Part shown: positions 21,091-33,203 of the stretch, piece after piece
How positions within the stretch are numbered: the first letter of the stretch is position 1
Layout: each line of letters starts with the position of its first letter
Assembly (NCBI GenBank): GCA_016169945.1
Contig: JADLSH010000358.1
Location: 4,559,001-4,623,000 of the forward strand
Direction of reading: 5' to 3'
DNA from: Trachythela sp. YZ-2020
Lineage: Eukaryota; Cnidaria; Anthozoa; Malacalcyonacea; Clavulariidae
DNA length: 64,000 nucleotides
Translations under genes and position numbers: made by a program
The notes under the pieces: model-generated
Told to the model about the DNA's origin: nothing
Seen by the model: only the letters and a program-made list of their open reading frames with translations
Databases searched by the model: none

Positions 21091-23969
21091 TTCATTTTAC
21101 TTTGATTTTCGTTTTAAATTGAATTGACTTTCAGTTTGCTTTTATTTTAAAATCAATTTCATTATTATTTCAATTTAATTTTATAAATTATTGTTTTTTA
21201 TTTCAATCTAGTTTTAATTTAATTGTAATTTATTGTTCTGGCCGTTAATTTCAATCAGAAATTTTGAATGACAACGATAGGCCACCATGTAGGTCTGATA
21301 TATGTTGTCGAATTAACGTCTCCTGGTCAGTCCCTCTCCCCCCCCCCCCCCACCCCCAATCGCTTTTCAGAGTGTGATGGTAATGAATATATTTGAATGA
21401 GAAGGTAAGAAATATATTTTAACACTGTCTCGAAAGTCAAAATCAGCTTGCCTTTATAGCTAAAAGATAAATAAAACACACACAAGAGGTGACAAAACAA
21501 AAAAAGAAATTGAAAAGTTTTCGTTTAGTTGTTATTAAACGATAGGAACCGGCGCAAAAATGTTCCTCACTAATATCATTTACTTATAAAACATAATCAC
21601 ACAGGGAGTTAGCGAGCGAGGGGGGACAGGGTATTGTAAATCAAGTCCCCCAACTCTAGAAGGTAAAATTCAGTGAAATTCAAGGTAGAATTTTGTCATT
21701 TTCATGTAAAATTTGGGCGATAAATATATGTTATTTACCGGATGGGAGGTCCGTACTGGGAAAATATTTTCCCGATGTCTCAGAAGCGGCCCGAAACCGA
21801 AGGTCGAGGACCGACCTAAACGGTAAATAACGTTTTTACTCTTTTCCTTCATGGAAAATTGAAAATTTATAAAAGATTCCAGTGTTGTTGGAGATCAGCG
21901 ACGTTGCCTAATCAAAACATGTTGCTAAATTTGAAAGCTGGCAGTCAAAAATCTTGAAGGAAACATACTTTTTAATTTTACATTATATTTTACTCAAGAT
22001 TATGGCAGCTGTGATATTTTTCTCACTTTTTAGCTGTTTTCGTGTTGCTGTTGAAATGTTCAAACCGCCTTGTTAACCCGATACTAGTCTAGGTAGTGAT
22101 TCGCCGTCAACTGAATTTGCCTCGGGATATGCACAAGGATAGGAATTTGCATTGTTTTATGGACTATAATTTTCCAAATATTTGAAGCACGATGAAGAAA
22201 GTATGCCTGTTTATTCAATTTTTGTTTATGTATCAATGTATGGTTTTTCATCGTTAAAACTTGCTAAAACCGCCCGGTTTGAGTAGAGCTTCGATTTTAC
22301 TCATTCGAAAACACTTGCGTGTTTTTTGTACAAATAAAACGCTGTTTAAATGAATAAACATGTTTACACTGCTGTTTATCTTATTTTCTTGGAGGAAATT
22401 TCTTGTTTTTCAATTGAACTTTTTGTTATGATTATTTTCATATAAGTTTTACAAACCAAATCACAGCAAGTTCTCAAAAGATATGATGCATGCTGCATGC
22501 ATGTCGGCCAAGCCGAAAGAAGTACCGTAGCTTGACATTGTTTATATTTATACTATTTTTTATTATATTTATACTATTTATATATTTAAATTTTGACATC
22601 GTCTAGGGAGTAACTGACTAAGTTTAATATAATCCAAGCATATTTTGGGGGCATTTTTTTGTTTTCAAATGTTTCTCACTCCTTTTCATAAACAAAACCG
22701 GAAATAAAAAAATACCAATAGCTGTACACAAATGAAAAAATAAAACAACAATAGTCAATATTTTGTAAAGTGATAAAATAAAATGTTAAATTACTTGAAA
22801 GAACCTGATCTCTTAAAAAACCTCCATATAACTGAACATACAGTCAATTCGGACCTAATTCGGCAGAAATGCTATCCTGGAGCTTCAAAAATATAAAATT
22901 CTTCTGGGGGTGGATCTCCAAACCATTCCCCATTTTTGAAACATCTCAGAAATTCTCACAATTTAACATTTTGAGTCAAAATTTTGGTAAAAAATCGTTT
23001 CGTTTGATATTTATTTGTGTTTGTGTAACATTAGAATGAATGGAATTTTTTTGGTACATGAAATTGAAAATAAAATTATTTTATTCCAAAACCCAACAAA
23101 ATTTGGGGAATCTGGAATGCCGGTTGCCCCCGAACTCTCCTAGGAATGCGTCGTGCGTCACGTATGCATGTTGTTTCCCCCCCCTAAAAAAAAAAAAATG
23201 CTTGCTGACCTGACCACCTATGAAATGGCTGGCACAAAACGTCAACAATTGCAACTCTATCTTTGCCTGGTGCTCTACATATTTACATCAGCTGTGCTGT
23301 GCTGTAACTAATAATATAATCATTATTATTATTTAAGTTTATTTTTTTTCCGACTAATAATAATATAATAAATAAAAAAAAAAAAATTATGATACAATAT
23401 TATGATTATATGCCAATTTACCAACAACCAAACATATGAGCGAAACTCATTTTAGTTAAAAAAATTTGTTGTCCTTGTCTTGTCCTCTTATTGCTATAAT
23501 CAGCGGCTCAAAGTGTCTGTCTTTGCCTTTTAGTTCAGTTTAACTTGTTGGGTTTGGGTAGAAGTTCTGTAGCGCATTGTTTCCGTCATTTAATATTTTA
23601 TCTTGTCCCTCTTAGTAATTACTTTTTTACTAAATTTGAATTTTTTTTTCTGTTACCCATTGCGGCGTATGCTCGATGAGTCAGTCAGTGTTGTTCCTTT
23701 AGGCTTTATGCACCCCTATGTAGCATTAGTAACATTAACGTGTGTGTTGGGTCAGTCAGCAGGAGTCCGATGGCTTGAATGGTACAGAAGCAGGGTGCAG
23801 TGTAAATCTGCAATATTCAATCAAATATTCTAACTTGTAGATTCTTTGGGTTCAGAGTGGCAATGAATAGTTTACCAACCAGTGACATCACTGACTTGTT
23901 GAACTTAATCAGCTGTGTGTTGCATTTCTTCAGTAGTTTGTATTGAGGGTCCTCTACCTAAGTTGGTAG
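21091..23969. other. Intronic, no gene recognised
   Basis: Contains a C-rich tract near 21330-21355, several A/T homopolymers and an imperfect inverted repeat near 21725-21835 (TTATTTACCG against CGGTAAATAA). No domain was recognised. The low-coordinate part of the Gypsy element may extend in from the right. Confidence 0.4.
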
Positions 23970-24930
23970 ATATCCTCAGGAATTATGTTAACCGTTGCTC
24001 CACAGTCGAACTGAAATTCACAGGAGTTTTGTTAATAACAAGAGTTGTGAAGATTTTACTTGGGTATTTCTTGCTACTTCATTGCACAGCCCCAGAAGTT
24101 TCAACACAAGTGACCGTCAGTAGATAGTTATCATCCTCATCGCTCTCACTCTTCTCTGACTTTGCACTGTTTTCACTTGTTGTTTGGATTGTCTGGGTTG
24201 TCGGCAAGCAGCAGCAAAATGATTTCTTCCGCCAAAAGACATGCATGCTTTGCCCCATGCTGGACATTCCTCTTTTTTCATTGTGTGAATTGAACTTTGC
24301 AGCAGAACTTGCACTGAAGTCGACGATCCCGTCGGCTTGATCCTTCCGTTTCGTGTCACGTGACCGAGCATAATTTCTCGGTTGACTCACCTACACAGCA
24401 GATGTCTATACAGGACTTGAGAGTGAGTTTGCTGTCTTGCAAAAGTCTTTTTCTCACACTGTTGTTGCGAATTCCTATGACCAGGCGATCACGAATGAGG
24501 CTATCTTTAAGTTCACCATAGTTACACGTTTTGGCAAGATATCTCAGACAGGCGACGTAAGAATCAATAGATTCGCCCACTTCTTGATCACGCTGGTTGA
24601 ATTTATATTGTTCGTACGTCTCGTTAGAGTCACCAATACATAATGCTTCCAATTTCTGAAGAACGAGAGATTTTTGTCCAGGTCTAGACCATCAAACACT
24701 TCGAGGGCCTCTGGGCCAATACAAGTGGGCAAAGTAGCCGTACGAAGTTCATCGTCTTCGTTTCGAAGCCTTGCTGCGACCTCATAGTTTTGCCAAATTC
24801 GTTTGAAGCGTTTGCAGTTAGTTGCTAAGTTTCCATTCATATCGAGTAGCGGAGACAGAGGAATGTTCACAGGAACAACTTTAGCAACAACAACAGGTGC
24901 GATTACAAGGCTGAATGTTCGTCGTCAGAC
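23970..24930 (-). pseudogene. Ty3/Gypsy gag-protease 5' region
   Basis: From about 24900 the minus strand reads a gag-like protein in several frames: PLSPLLDMNGNLATNCKRFK, a capsid-like block RDQEVGESIDSYVACLRYLA, and a zinc-knuckle remnant around CPAWGKACMSFGGRNHF. Below 24100 comes a retropepsin-like start (KIFTTLVINKTPVNF), with the active-site DCGA in a shifted frame near 24000. At least three frameshifts break it. No RT or integrase follows, so only the 5' end survives. The primer-binding site at 25054-25070 confirms orientation. Confidence 0.75.
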
Positions 24931-25053
24931 ATTATGAAAAAAAAAATACGATAGTGTATCTAGTTCGACACTATTAATTTCGATCGCAATAATCACAACG
25001 CGCTTAAATATCACTAAATAGATTCACGGATGCTTACCCAAACGTTTGGTTTA

Positions 25054-25070
25054 CTCCTGACACCATGTAG
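25054..25070 (-). other. Gypsy primer-binding site
   Basis: The minus strand reads TGGTGTCAGGAGTAAAC immediately after a TACA end, the usual start of the internal region of cnidarian-type Gypsy elements next to the 5' LTR. The LTR itself must lie between here and the splice acceptor at 25169, so it is very short or truncated. Confidence 0.5.
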
Positions 25071-25169
25071 AGCTTTGTTTTCTTTCCCGGGGGGAGAAAG
25101 CTATCCCAAAAGCACATAACGTCACATATACAATGACATGGGACCTAAGTAATTTTTTTCTTAATTTAG

Positions 25170-26374
25170 ATAATATCATGAATAAATACTTCACGACTGG
25201 TAAGGATACTAGAAAGTTAAAGATACCATCACCAATACATTTTCCAGCAGAAGACCAAACTGAGCAAAACAATGAAAACAAAGGATCTCTCAAAACGAAA
25301 AGTTTTATGAATCCAAAAAGCATGGAAGGTAGACCCAAGAAAACAATTGATTATGAAAAAGCTCACAAAGAAGCTTGCAGGAATTCATGGGAGGAAGATT
25401 ACACCAAACTCCATCAACATTTGCTAGAAACAAACCAGAATAAATTTCTTGTTTTTTCTTGTCCTGCCAAAGGCGGATGGGGATATCAAATCAGAAATAT
25501 GCTTGGCTCATTTCAAGTTGCAGTAATTAGCAGGCGGGCATTCATTATTGATTGCAACAAGCCTATACCTGCAGATACATATCTAAAACCACGACACATA
25601 AAATGGAATTACAAAGTGAACAAAACAGGACTAACTGTTAGACATGGATTCAAATTTACAAGACAAAATATCAAAAACTTTTCCGATCCAAAACCTTTCA
25701 AAGAAATGCTGAACTACGCGGTGGAATATAGACCTATATTTGCAGGAATTTCTCACTTGGTTCTTCCAAATCTTATAAGGTATAATTATACTGTTTCTCC
25801 GTTGATGGATCAGATGATGGGATGTAATTTTTACTATTTGTTCAAGAAGGCAAATCCGTTGCAGAAACGTCTGGATGAATGGAAAGAAGAATTAGGTTTT
25901 AATGATAACATAGTTCTAGCTATACATATTCGTCATGGAGATTATATATTTTCAGGACATTATAACCAATGGGATAAAAGACTGAATGGCACGAAGGATT
26001 ATGACTTTTGTTTCGAGTGCGCCGAGAAAATCGAGAAGAAAATCGCAGAGAAATATGAAACAAAGAAAATTATCTGGTTCTTAGCCGTTGATGTCGATTG
26101 GATGAGAAGTTATGCTAAAAAGAAGTATGGCAGTAAAGTGAGACACATAACTGGTCCCATTGAGCATGTCGGACGTTCAACGGAAGAAAATAAAAATGCT
26201 GGACAGTTTACAATGTTTCTTGATTACTTTCTTCTCCAAGAATCTGATTACAGACTTTATACTGCAATGTCTTCATTTGATGATGCCGTAAACTTTATAA
26301 CCCTCGGCAAAAACAATGCGGGTAAAGCTGACGTTGCAAAACGCATTTGCTTCTTTCCAAAATCTTTGAATTAA
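25170..26374 (+). CDS. Fucosyltransferase-type glycosyltransferase, catalytic exon
   Basis: Following acceptor AG at 25168-25169, the exon encodes 401 further residues. Joined to exon 1 at 7409 the protein would be about 435 residues. After a hydrophilic stem it shows a nucleotide-sugar-binding type block CPAKGGWGYQIRNMLGSF (about 132-149), an HxRxGD motif (IHIRHGDY, about 286-293), a segment KIIWFLAVDVDWM and a C-terminal block around QFTMFLDYFLLQESDYRLY. HxRxGD together with a GGxGxQ motif is the signature of GT11/GT37-like fucosyltransferases of the GT-B fold. The donor is therefore inferred to be GDP-fucose and the site Golgi, with the acceptor unknown. Open without stops or shifts over 1.2 kb, unlike everything around it, so it is a live host gene. 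The in-frame ATG at 25133 lies upstream of the acceptor and is probably intronic. Confidence 0.8.
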
Positions 26375-26953
26375 TTTCTTTTTGCAAAAACTTTTATCGA
26401 TTTATCTTGCTTTCGATTTTACTAGGTAGTGACGGTAGCTCATGTAGTATATTACAAGTAACGCTTGGTGGTGCATGAAAAAATGTGAGTAGGAACAATT
26501 TACTGATTTGAATAATTGAATTGTTCAAGTGTACGATTAAATAGAAAGAAGTTTCAGGCCCATGAACTCCAAGATATTGCGTTCTCATGGTAAACACAGG
26601 GGCGGCGGAAGTAGAAGTGGGGGCTAAGCCCCCCTCACAATAAAGATCAGAGTGAGAGAACTTAACACAAATGTGTGCGATTTTTCAAATGTGTGCGACC
26701 CCAGAACGCACCAAATGCCATTTCAGAGACCCCAGATTTCGAGGCCCTGGTAAAAGCTGGTCAGGTGAGTCCAATAATTTTGGACATTACGTAATGGGTC
26801 GAACCTGAGCGATCCCCATAGTTTTAATCTTTAATCATTAATAAAATTTCTTTTAACACGGTAGCCTATTCAGTATAATATGTACAATCTGTTTTTCAAA
26901 GGGCCGTGTTATATAATATCAAAAACACATTAACTATAATTGTTTACTAATTA
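26375..26953. other. 3' flank of the glycosyltransferase
   Basis: AT-rich. AATAAA near 26638-26644 (within CACAATAAAGATC) could serve as the poly(A) signal. A G/C-rich piece around GGGGCGGCGGAAGTAG precedes it. No other gene seen. Confidence 0.4.
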
Positions 26954-27285
26954 ACTAGAAATACATGCATGCAGAATCCCCTCGCCCAATTGAACCAAAC
27001 AATTTACTCCCAAAAAGTTATTGTAACATGAAGTACTGAGTCGACGAATGTAACCATGGTAACACGCAACATTGTATATTTTTCATATTTTAATTTGCAC
27101 AAAATGTTATTTTGTTTTTAACTATAAAATTATCAATTGCCCAACTATATAAAGTGGGTATATGCTATTATGTACTCTTTTAGCTTTGATTTACTGTAAC
27201 ATTCAACCTTAGACGTTCACAAAACGTTTCGAAATTTTCAAAAAACTTCAACTGCTTTTCGAGGAGTATTTTATTTTGTATCTGA
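26954..27285 (-). repeat. Dispersed repeat R1, copy b
   Basis: Inverse of copy a (1279-1486) over its first 190 bp, then matches copy c (41795-42025) further, around CGTTTCGAAATTTTCA. It abuts the start of the 1.39 kb unit at 27283. Confidence 0.8.
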
Positions 27286-27534
27286 GTAGCAGATATAATG
27301 CTATCGTGTTGTAAATGTTTATGTTAATGTTAGCTGTTAGCTTGTAGCCATTCAGCGACGAGCTTATATCAGCCAATCAGCGATTAGCTTACATCTCGTT
27401 TGACCAATCAGTGACCGCTAGCTTAAAATGACGTAATTATATTGTTACTCTTTGATCTCGATGTATAACTGGATTGATGTTCATTATTTCAAGATGGCGG
27501 ACTACTGAAGGGTGAGAATTGTAAACATGACTAA
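27283..27534 (+). repeat. Left part of a 1.39 kb repeat unit, split by Harbinger
   Basis: Matches 33358-33607 almost base for base, including AGCAGATATAATGCTATCG and CAAGATGGCGGACTACTGAA. The match stops at the Harbinger insertion and resumes at 31911-32490. The AAGATGGCGG word resembles a YY1-type site, which is only suggestive. Confidence 0.85.
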
Positions 27535-27650
27535 GGGGCCGATTACATGGAGATTTTCAGCCCGGGCTGAAATTTCAGCCCGGCCAACCGGGCTGAAATT
27601 GTCATGCGATTACATGGGTATTTCAGCCCGGGCTAAAACTATGGCGCGAA

Positions 27651-29003
27651 ATGCCGCGAATTTCAATTAAAGAAAATAAAATGGCGGACAACAGAAATGT
27701 TCGTACGATGGCAGCTTTATTATTCTTGCAGTTTGCACTGCTTTTTTCACTTATTTTACAACTTCAGGGTATCATGATTACCTACAAATTGCTGCAGATG
27801 AAAAGAAATACGCTTTTAAGTACATACTTCTCTGTTAGAAAAAGTAATTTGCTAAGAAAGAGGAAACACCTTCGAGCTCGTCGGCTTAATCGGAAAGCAA
27901 GATCTGTTTGGGTGGTAAATGGCAGAACTGAGCAATGGTGGAAAAATTTGATCGGGGCAGATGTGCCAGACAGCTGTTGGAGAAAAAACTTTCGAATGTC
28001 TAAGGAGAGCTTTTATCAACTGGCTAACGAGTTGCGACAATTCATTGGACCGAAACCAGGTTCACCCAATTATCGCTGTCTTAGTGCTGAAAAGAAATTA
28101 GCTGTAACACTTTATTATCTGAAAGATACAGGATCACTATGGATGACGGCAAACACCTTTGGTGTTCACCAATGCACCGTGTCAAAGACTATTGTTGAAG
28201 TTTGCAACGCTATAAACATTAATTTGGGACCAAATTATTTACGTTTACCAAAAGACCAAGATGAAATGAGAAGAAAAGTTTCCGAATTTGAAGTAAAATT
28301 CGGTATGACACAAGCATTTGGATGTATAGATGGAACCCATGTACCGCTTAAAAGGCCAGAAATAAATTCACAGGATTACTTCAACTAGAAACAATTTTTT
28401 TCCTTAAATGTCCAAGCTATTTGTGATAGCAAAGGATATTTTATGGATGTTGAATGTAAATGGCCTGGTTCAGTACACGATGCAAAGGTTTATTCAAATT
28501 CCGCTATCAATGAAAAATTAAAAGAGGGAAGATTGCCTCAAACTTTCAATTCCCTGCTTCCTGGTTTTGAAGCTGTTCCAAATTACTTAATTGGTGACCC
28601 GGCATACCCACTGACTCCTTTTTGCATGAAAGAATTTCAGACATGCTCAACAAATGAACAAGTGATTTTCAACAACATGCTACGGTCTGCCAGAAATCAA
28701 ATAGAATGTGCCTTCGGGCGTCTTAAAGCTCGCTGGGCATTTCTCACTCGAAAAGTTGATATCAGCTTTAAAAATGTCCCTACAGTTGTATACACTTGCT
28801 TCGTACTCCGCAATTATTGTGAGTATAAACAACACTGTCTGAATGAACAGGAGACACAAGCACAGATTCTCAGACATAGGAATGAAGAAGAAAACACACC
28901 AAATGTTCCTGATCCCGTGTACTCATCAAATACTGATGAGGGTGAATATGTTCGTTCACTTCTGACTGAATATGTCAGACAAAACCTACCTGATACCTAC
29001 TAA
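27651..29003 (+). pseudogene. Harbinger DDE transposase, one internal stop
   Basis: One frame of 451 codons with a single TAG at 28386-28388. It has a basic N-terminal region; a helix-turn-helix-like segment with LTLYYLKDTG-type sequence (AVTLYYLKDTGSLWMTANTF); the first catalytic Asp in GCIDGTHVPL (residue 227); SVHDAKVYSNS (Asp 277); GDPAYPL (Asp 316); and the catalytic Glu in NQIECAFGRLKARW (residue 352). This is the PIF/Harbinger (DDE_4) arrangement. Apart from the nonsense codon between the first two acidic residues, all key residues remain. It is therefore a recent inactivation. Upstream lies only the TIR and about 30 bp; the ATG at 27681 is an alternative start. Confidence 0.9.
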
Positions 29004-29294
29004 ATGTACAAGGGTGAAATTATTCTCTAAGCTTGTTACAACTCAATCACTGTGCTGATATTTTGTTGAGGGTCCTGAAGGGGTAAAATGGGAGATGGGA
29101 TTCGCCTGCTTTTGGGCTGGGGGAAATGGAATTTCATGCATGGGATTCACCAACAAAAAAACAATAGAAAATGGGAATTGGATTTGAGCAAAACATAGGA
29201 TGGGAATATAGGATTTGGTCAAATTTGGGCTGTGAAACTTGGATTAGTTCCATCCTCCCCCCTTCAGGACCTTCTTTGTTTGTTGAAAACAAGG

Positions 29295-29323
29295 TGGTAG
29301 TAGTAGTAGTAGTAGTAGTAGGG
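29295..29323 (+). repeat. GTA trinucleotide microsatellite
   Basis: About eight uninterrupted GTA units inside the Harbinger element. Confidence 0.9.
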
Positions 29324-29652
29324 AGGGGACTGGCACTTTGAAAATGCCACTTCCTTAACAAAAGTTGACAAATTATCATTGAAATACAAATTATCATTGA
29401 AATACAAATCATTGGAATTGATATGTCATTAAATTTGTAGAAGTAATCATACAATATTGCACAATTGACAAGATTTCGAGCCAGTGCAATTTGGAACACT
29501 TCTTAAACATCATGAGTAGTGTAAATTGTTAGTTGCATGAGTAGAATCATGAAGTGTTGAAGACTCTAATAATCATATATATATATTCCACAGTTTGTAT
29601 ATTTTGTTGTATTATAATACATGTATAAACACTAGTATACTGTCACGCACAT

Positions 29653-30066
29653 TTAGGGGCTGTTTATATGGAAGCCGGGCTGGCTCGCTGACTGGGCGAG
29701 CCCGGTATGCGGGATGAACTTGTCTTGTGTTTATATGAGAAAAATTCCCGGCAAGTGGGATGATTTTGTTTTGACCTTTGACATTGTTTTGACAGTTCTT
29801 AAAAATAGCTCGCAGACAAATTGGTAGCGGTGTCTCTTTGAACATTCATCCTGGCAACCGGGCTGGCCCGGTTAGTGAGTGTTTATATGGGGAAATTTTC
29901 ATCCTGGTAAGGGAGATCTCACCTTTTTCAAGCGAGATCCTGGGAATCAGGTCAGTCGGCTCATCCATATAAGTGCATCGTGTAGTTTTTACTATAAAAT
30001 CAATTACGCAACGAGATCTTGCTAAGCGGCTTGCCCGCTAAGCGAGCCAGCTCGGCTTCCATATAA
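29653..30066. mobile_element. MITE nested in Harbinger
   Basis: The left end GGGGCTGTTTATATGGAAGC and right end GCTTCCATATAAA are inverse repeats that continue into CGGGCTGGCTCGC-like sequence. It has internal hairpin blocks of CCCGGTATGCGGGA type. It sits between the two Harbinger genes. It resembles the MITE at 50766-51288 in layout (ends reading TGTT[C/T]ATATG with G/C-rich inner blocks). Confidence 0.65.
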
Positions 30067-30418
30067 AGTTATAAACAACTACAGTACATGAAATGAAAAA
30101 TCTTGTACCCTGATATATAGTGACTCATCCCTTTGTCAAAGTTATATTGTACTAGAGGGATACTATAAATCTCTTGTGTTTCTCTACCAAGCTATATTTT
30201 TGTTTAAAACAAGCGATGCTTAATCAGACTGGATGATGTCTAATACTGTATATATCATAAACAAAAATAGTAAATGTTTAAAGTAACACCAATAAACAAA
30301 TTTGAAATTTCTGTCAACAGATAAACACAAATAAAACATATTACCCAATCAGTCACTTTTCTGAAACAAGTACTGTGCTGAACAAAATATTAATGCATGC
30401 CTTGTGTGCAATTTAAGT

Positions 30419-31647
30419 CTAATGCAGTTGTTCCCACTGACTGACGTCAATAGTTTCCAAACCTTCATTGGTTAAAACATTACTGTTGCTCTCTGGAGAG
30501 CTTGCAGCATCGAACATTTGAACGGGGTGCACAGAACTGGCTGCAGCTACTGGCAGGTTGGAATACTGCATTAGGTGGACCTGGCCTGGAGTGCTGGGTT
30601 GCCTGAATGTATTTGATGCAGCTCGGTTGGAGTATTGGTAAGGTGGTATGGCCTGACCTACCATTGCTTGACTCATCATTTCAACAGAATGTGTGAGGCC
30701 CTGTGCGACTTGTAGGATGGACATACTCATTTGGTGCATACATTGGCCAAATGTTTCATTTGACTGGCGGATAGCTTCTGCAATATCTTTTTTAAATTGT
30801 GACTCTTCTTTTGATTCGTAGATAAGTATCTGATCACGCTGTACAGCACTTAGCTGTCGCTCCATATGCTTACGCTTATTATCAATTAATTTTGGGACAG
30901 GGTTTTCAATACTTTTACGCTTACGGATTGACAACATATTATCATCACTATCTTCCTCACCTGATGAATGCACTTCAGGATTTTTGGCGTTATTCACTGC
31001 ATCTGTGCTTGTGTTATGATTCACTGCGTCTGTGCTTCCAGCGTTATTCACTGCGTCTGTGATTCCAGCGTTATTCACTGCGTCTGTGCTTGTGCCAAAT
31101 TCCAGTGGTTCAGTCGCAGGACTTCCTCCCCATATCTGAACAAGTTGTTCATAAAATTCGAGGACAATTTTACCGCTGCCACTGCGTGATCCCGTGGTTA
31201 CAGCTTTTGAAAAATTCTGTCTGATTTCTTTTAATTTCTCTAATTATCTTGTACGCGAGAATAACCTCGTTTAATCATATCTTTATCATCTTTCTGCTGC
31301 TTTACGATCCTTGCTTTCTCTTCCATGTCATCATCGTCAACAATCTCCATTGGTGTTACACGCTCAGGACCAAAAAATGACGGTTGGTCGTCGTATATTC
31401 TAGCCATGGCTTGTCGAACAGCCTCGTACTGCTTTACTTTATCAGCAGAAAAATCGCTGTTGTTATACTCCATTCTGCTTTTACAATTTGCCAAACATTG
31501 AATAAGATGGTGCACTTTATCCCCCTGATTCCAACGAAATCTCACGGTTTTGTTTCCCCCCTCATTTCCTTGCGAATTATTTGCTTCATTGCCTCCATTG
31601 TTCTCCGTGTTGGTCGCCATCTTTGTTTTTATTATACCGTTACGCAT
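30419..31647 (-). pseudogene. Harbinger Myb/SANT-like DNA-binding protein, two frameshifts
   Basis: Starts at 31647 and reads an N-terminal domain with VRFRWNQGDKVHHLIQCLAN to about 31240. Single-base changes near 31245 and 31205 shift the frame twice. It then continues as VTTGSRSGSGKIVLEFYEQL, a tandem 7-9 residue repeat around TDAVNNAG, a nuclear-signal-like KRKSIENPVPK patch and a helical C-terminus. This is the companion protein that recruits Harbinger transposase to DNA and the nucleus in the characterised elements. It is convergent with the transposase, as usual. Confidence 0.75.
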
Positions 31648-31910
31648 GCGCGAGGCGATATTTCAACCCGGTTTGATTTTTTTTGCCGATTACATGACGA
31701 TTTTCAGCCCGGTCAACCGGGATGAAATTTTCATCCCGGGTAGCACAAACCGGGATGAAATTTCAGAATTTCAGCCCGGGCTGAAATTTAGTCATGTAAT
31801 CGGAAACTTCCTTTTATAAGGATTTTAGCGGAAGCCCGGGCTGAAATTTCATCCCGGTTAGCCGGGTTGAAATTTCAGCCCGGGCTGAAAATCGCCATGT
31901 AATCGGCCCC

Positions 31911-32490
31911 TAAAATTATAAATTTGACGGTGAAAATTATCCATCAAACCAACGATAGTTTTAATTTTCTGTATTGTTTTGAACGTGGCAAGAGTCGAGG
32001 GAGTATTTTTATGGAGTACTGGAAGTGCATTTAAGCATTTTACGCTGTGGAAATGATTCGCCAATTTACACAAAGTATTTTCTCAATTTGACCTGCTTTA
32101 TATCAATGTCATTTGAATCAGGAAACAAGGTAAGCCTTTTTAAATATTGTACGAATATCCTGCATTATTCGAGCTTCTATTTCGACAAAGTTCACTCATA
32201 AAAGTATTAAAATAATGTAATATTTATTCTCAACACTATTTGGGTCAAAATCGTCAAATCGAATTGTCATTTCGATAGTCAACATCACCTTATACTTTTG
32301 ATATTTGATTGGTATAAAGATATAAGCACAGCTTGGCATTTCTTTCCAATCGCAGACTGTGACTACAAGGACTAAATGAGTTGATGGTATGTAATATTTA
32401 TATGTGGTGTGTAAATACTAAATAGTGGTGTTATATCCAACTTTTATTCTCAAGTATAAAAGACTAAAATCTGAAGGTTTCAACAATTGG
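31911..32490 (+). repeat. Right part of the split 1.39 kb repeat unit
   Basis: Continues the match to 33608-34560 after the Harbinger element, including AACCAACGAT and GTATGTAATATTTATATGTG landmarks, with fewer internal duplications than the downstream copy. Confidence 0.8.
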
Positions 32491-33203
32491 TTTAAAACAT
32501 TGCGAGGACAGAGAGGTTGAGCCCAGTTTTCCAAGGGCAAAATTTTTTGTTAGTATTACAGCATGCCCATTTTCTATACGTCGGCAGGGGGGGGGAGTTA
32601 AAAAAATTTCCACGGAAAACTAACGTGCTCATTTGTTCCGACTTGTATTGTGTCCCGACTTTTTTTGTGCCGACTTGTATTGTTTTGTGCCGACTCAAAT
32701 CTCGCTTCTGCCCACTAAATGCCCAAATACAATTCATGGGGGGGTTAGACACCCCGCCAAACCCCCTCGTAGATACGGTCCTGGCTGAAATACGCCCAAA
32801 TTCTCAAAACATCATGTAGTAAAAGTAAAATATAATATTTGCATGACGTATAGCGTGAGAAAATAATAAAAAATATTTTGCTGGTCACAATTTTACCAAG
32901 GGGGGCCGAGAATTTCGCCAGAGGGGGCCTGGCCCCCGGGCCCCCCCTCTAGCTACGTCTCTGTGCGAGGATTGCGAGTTAAAAAATATTTTGTTGTCTT
33001 ACACTGAGTTTCGTGGAGCGTGGGGGGAGCGTGCGTTCTTGAGCATTTTTTGTAGTCTCAGACAACGTTTTTCGATCTTTCCCCGCTAGCTCGCATTTCC
33101 AAATCCCCTATTTTCCATATGCTCCCCCCACGCTTCATAAAACCCTGTGCAAGACGACTAAATATTTTTTAAAGCTGGCAAGCCTTTGCTGAGGAGAGTG
33201 CAT
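32491..33203. other. Repeat-like DNA, no gene recognised
   Basis: G/C-rich patches (near 32585 and 32900-32950) reminiscent of degraded transposon ends. No coding domain was recognised. Confidence 0.4.

Larger units (their letters stand above)
7512..25169 (+). other. Putative 17.66 kb intron filled with mobile DNA
   Basis: Donor GTAATA at 7512 and acceptor TTTTTTTCTTAATTTAG ending at 25169 bound the interval, with compatible phase. It holds the BEL/Pao, LINE, mariner MITE, HUH-SF3, fold-back and Gypsy remnants annotated separately. All are broken, as expected for intronic insertions. Confidence 0.6.
27535..31910. mobile_element. Complete PIF/Harbinger DNA transposon, 4376 bp
   Basis: Terminal inverted repeats start GGGGCCGATTACATGG at both ends and continue with internally palindromic blocks of the type TTTCAGCCCGGGCTGAAA. 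The TAA target duplications are at 27532-27534 and 31911-31913. The paralogous repeat unit at 33.6 kb has the same flanks with a single TAA and no insert, which fixes the boundaries. It carries the two canonical Harbinger genes: DDE transposase (+) and Myb-like protein (-). Both are disrupted, so this copy is not autonomous. Confidence 0.95.

Noticed and set aside
25133..25169. ATG at 25133 as the start of the glycosyltransferase
   Set aside because: It precedes a good polypyrimidine tract and acceptor. A start there would give no membrane anchor, whereas exon 1 at 7409 supplies one in phase. It cannot be fully excluded.
1279..27285. R1 copies a and b as the terminal inverted repeats of a single 26 kb Polinton
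   Set aside because: The interval contains a host exon, unrelated retroelements and no polymerase, integrase or capsid genes, and R1 also occurs at 41.8 and 63.4 kb, so they are dispersed repeats.
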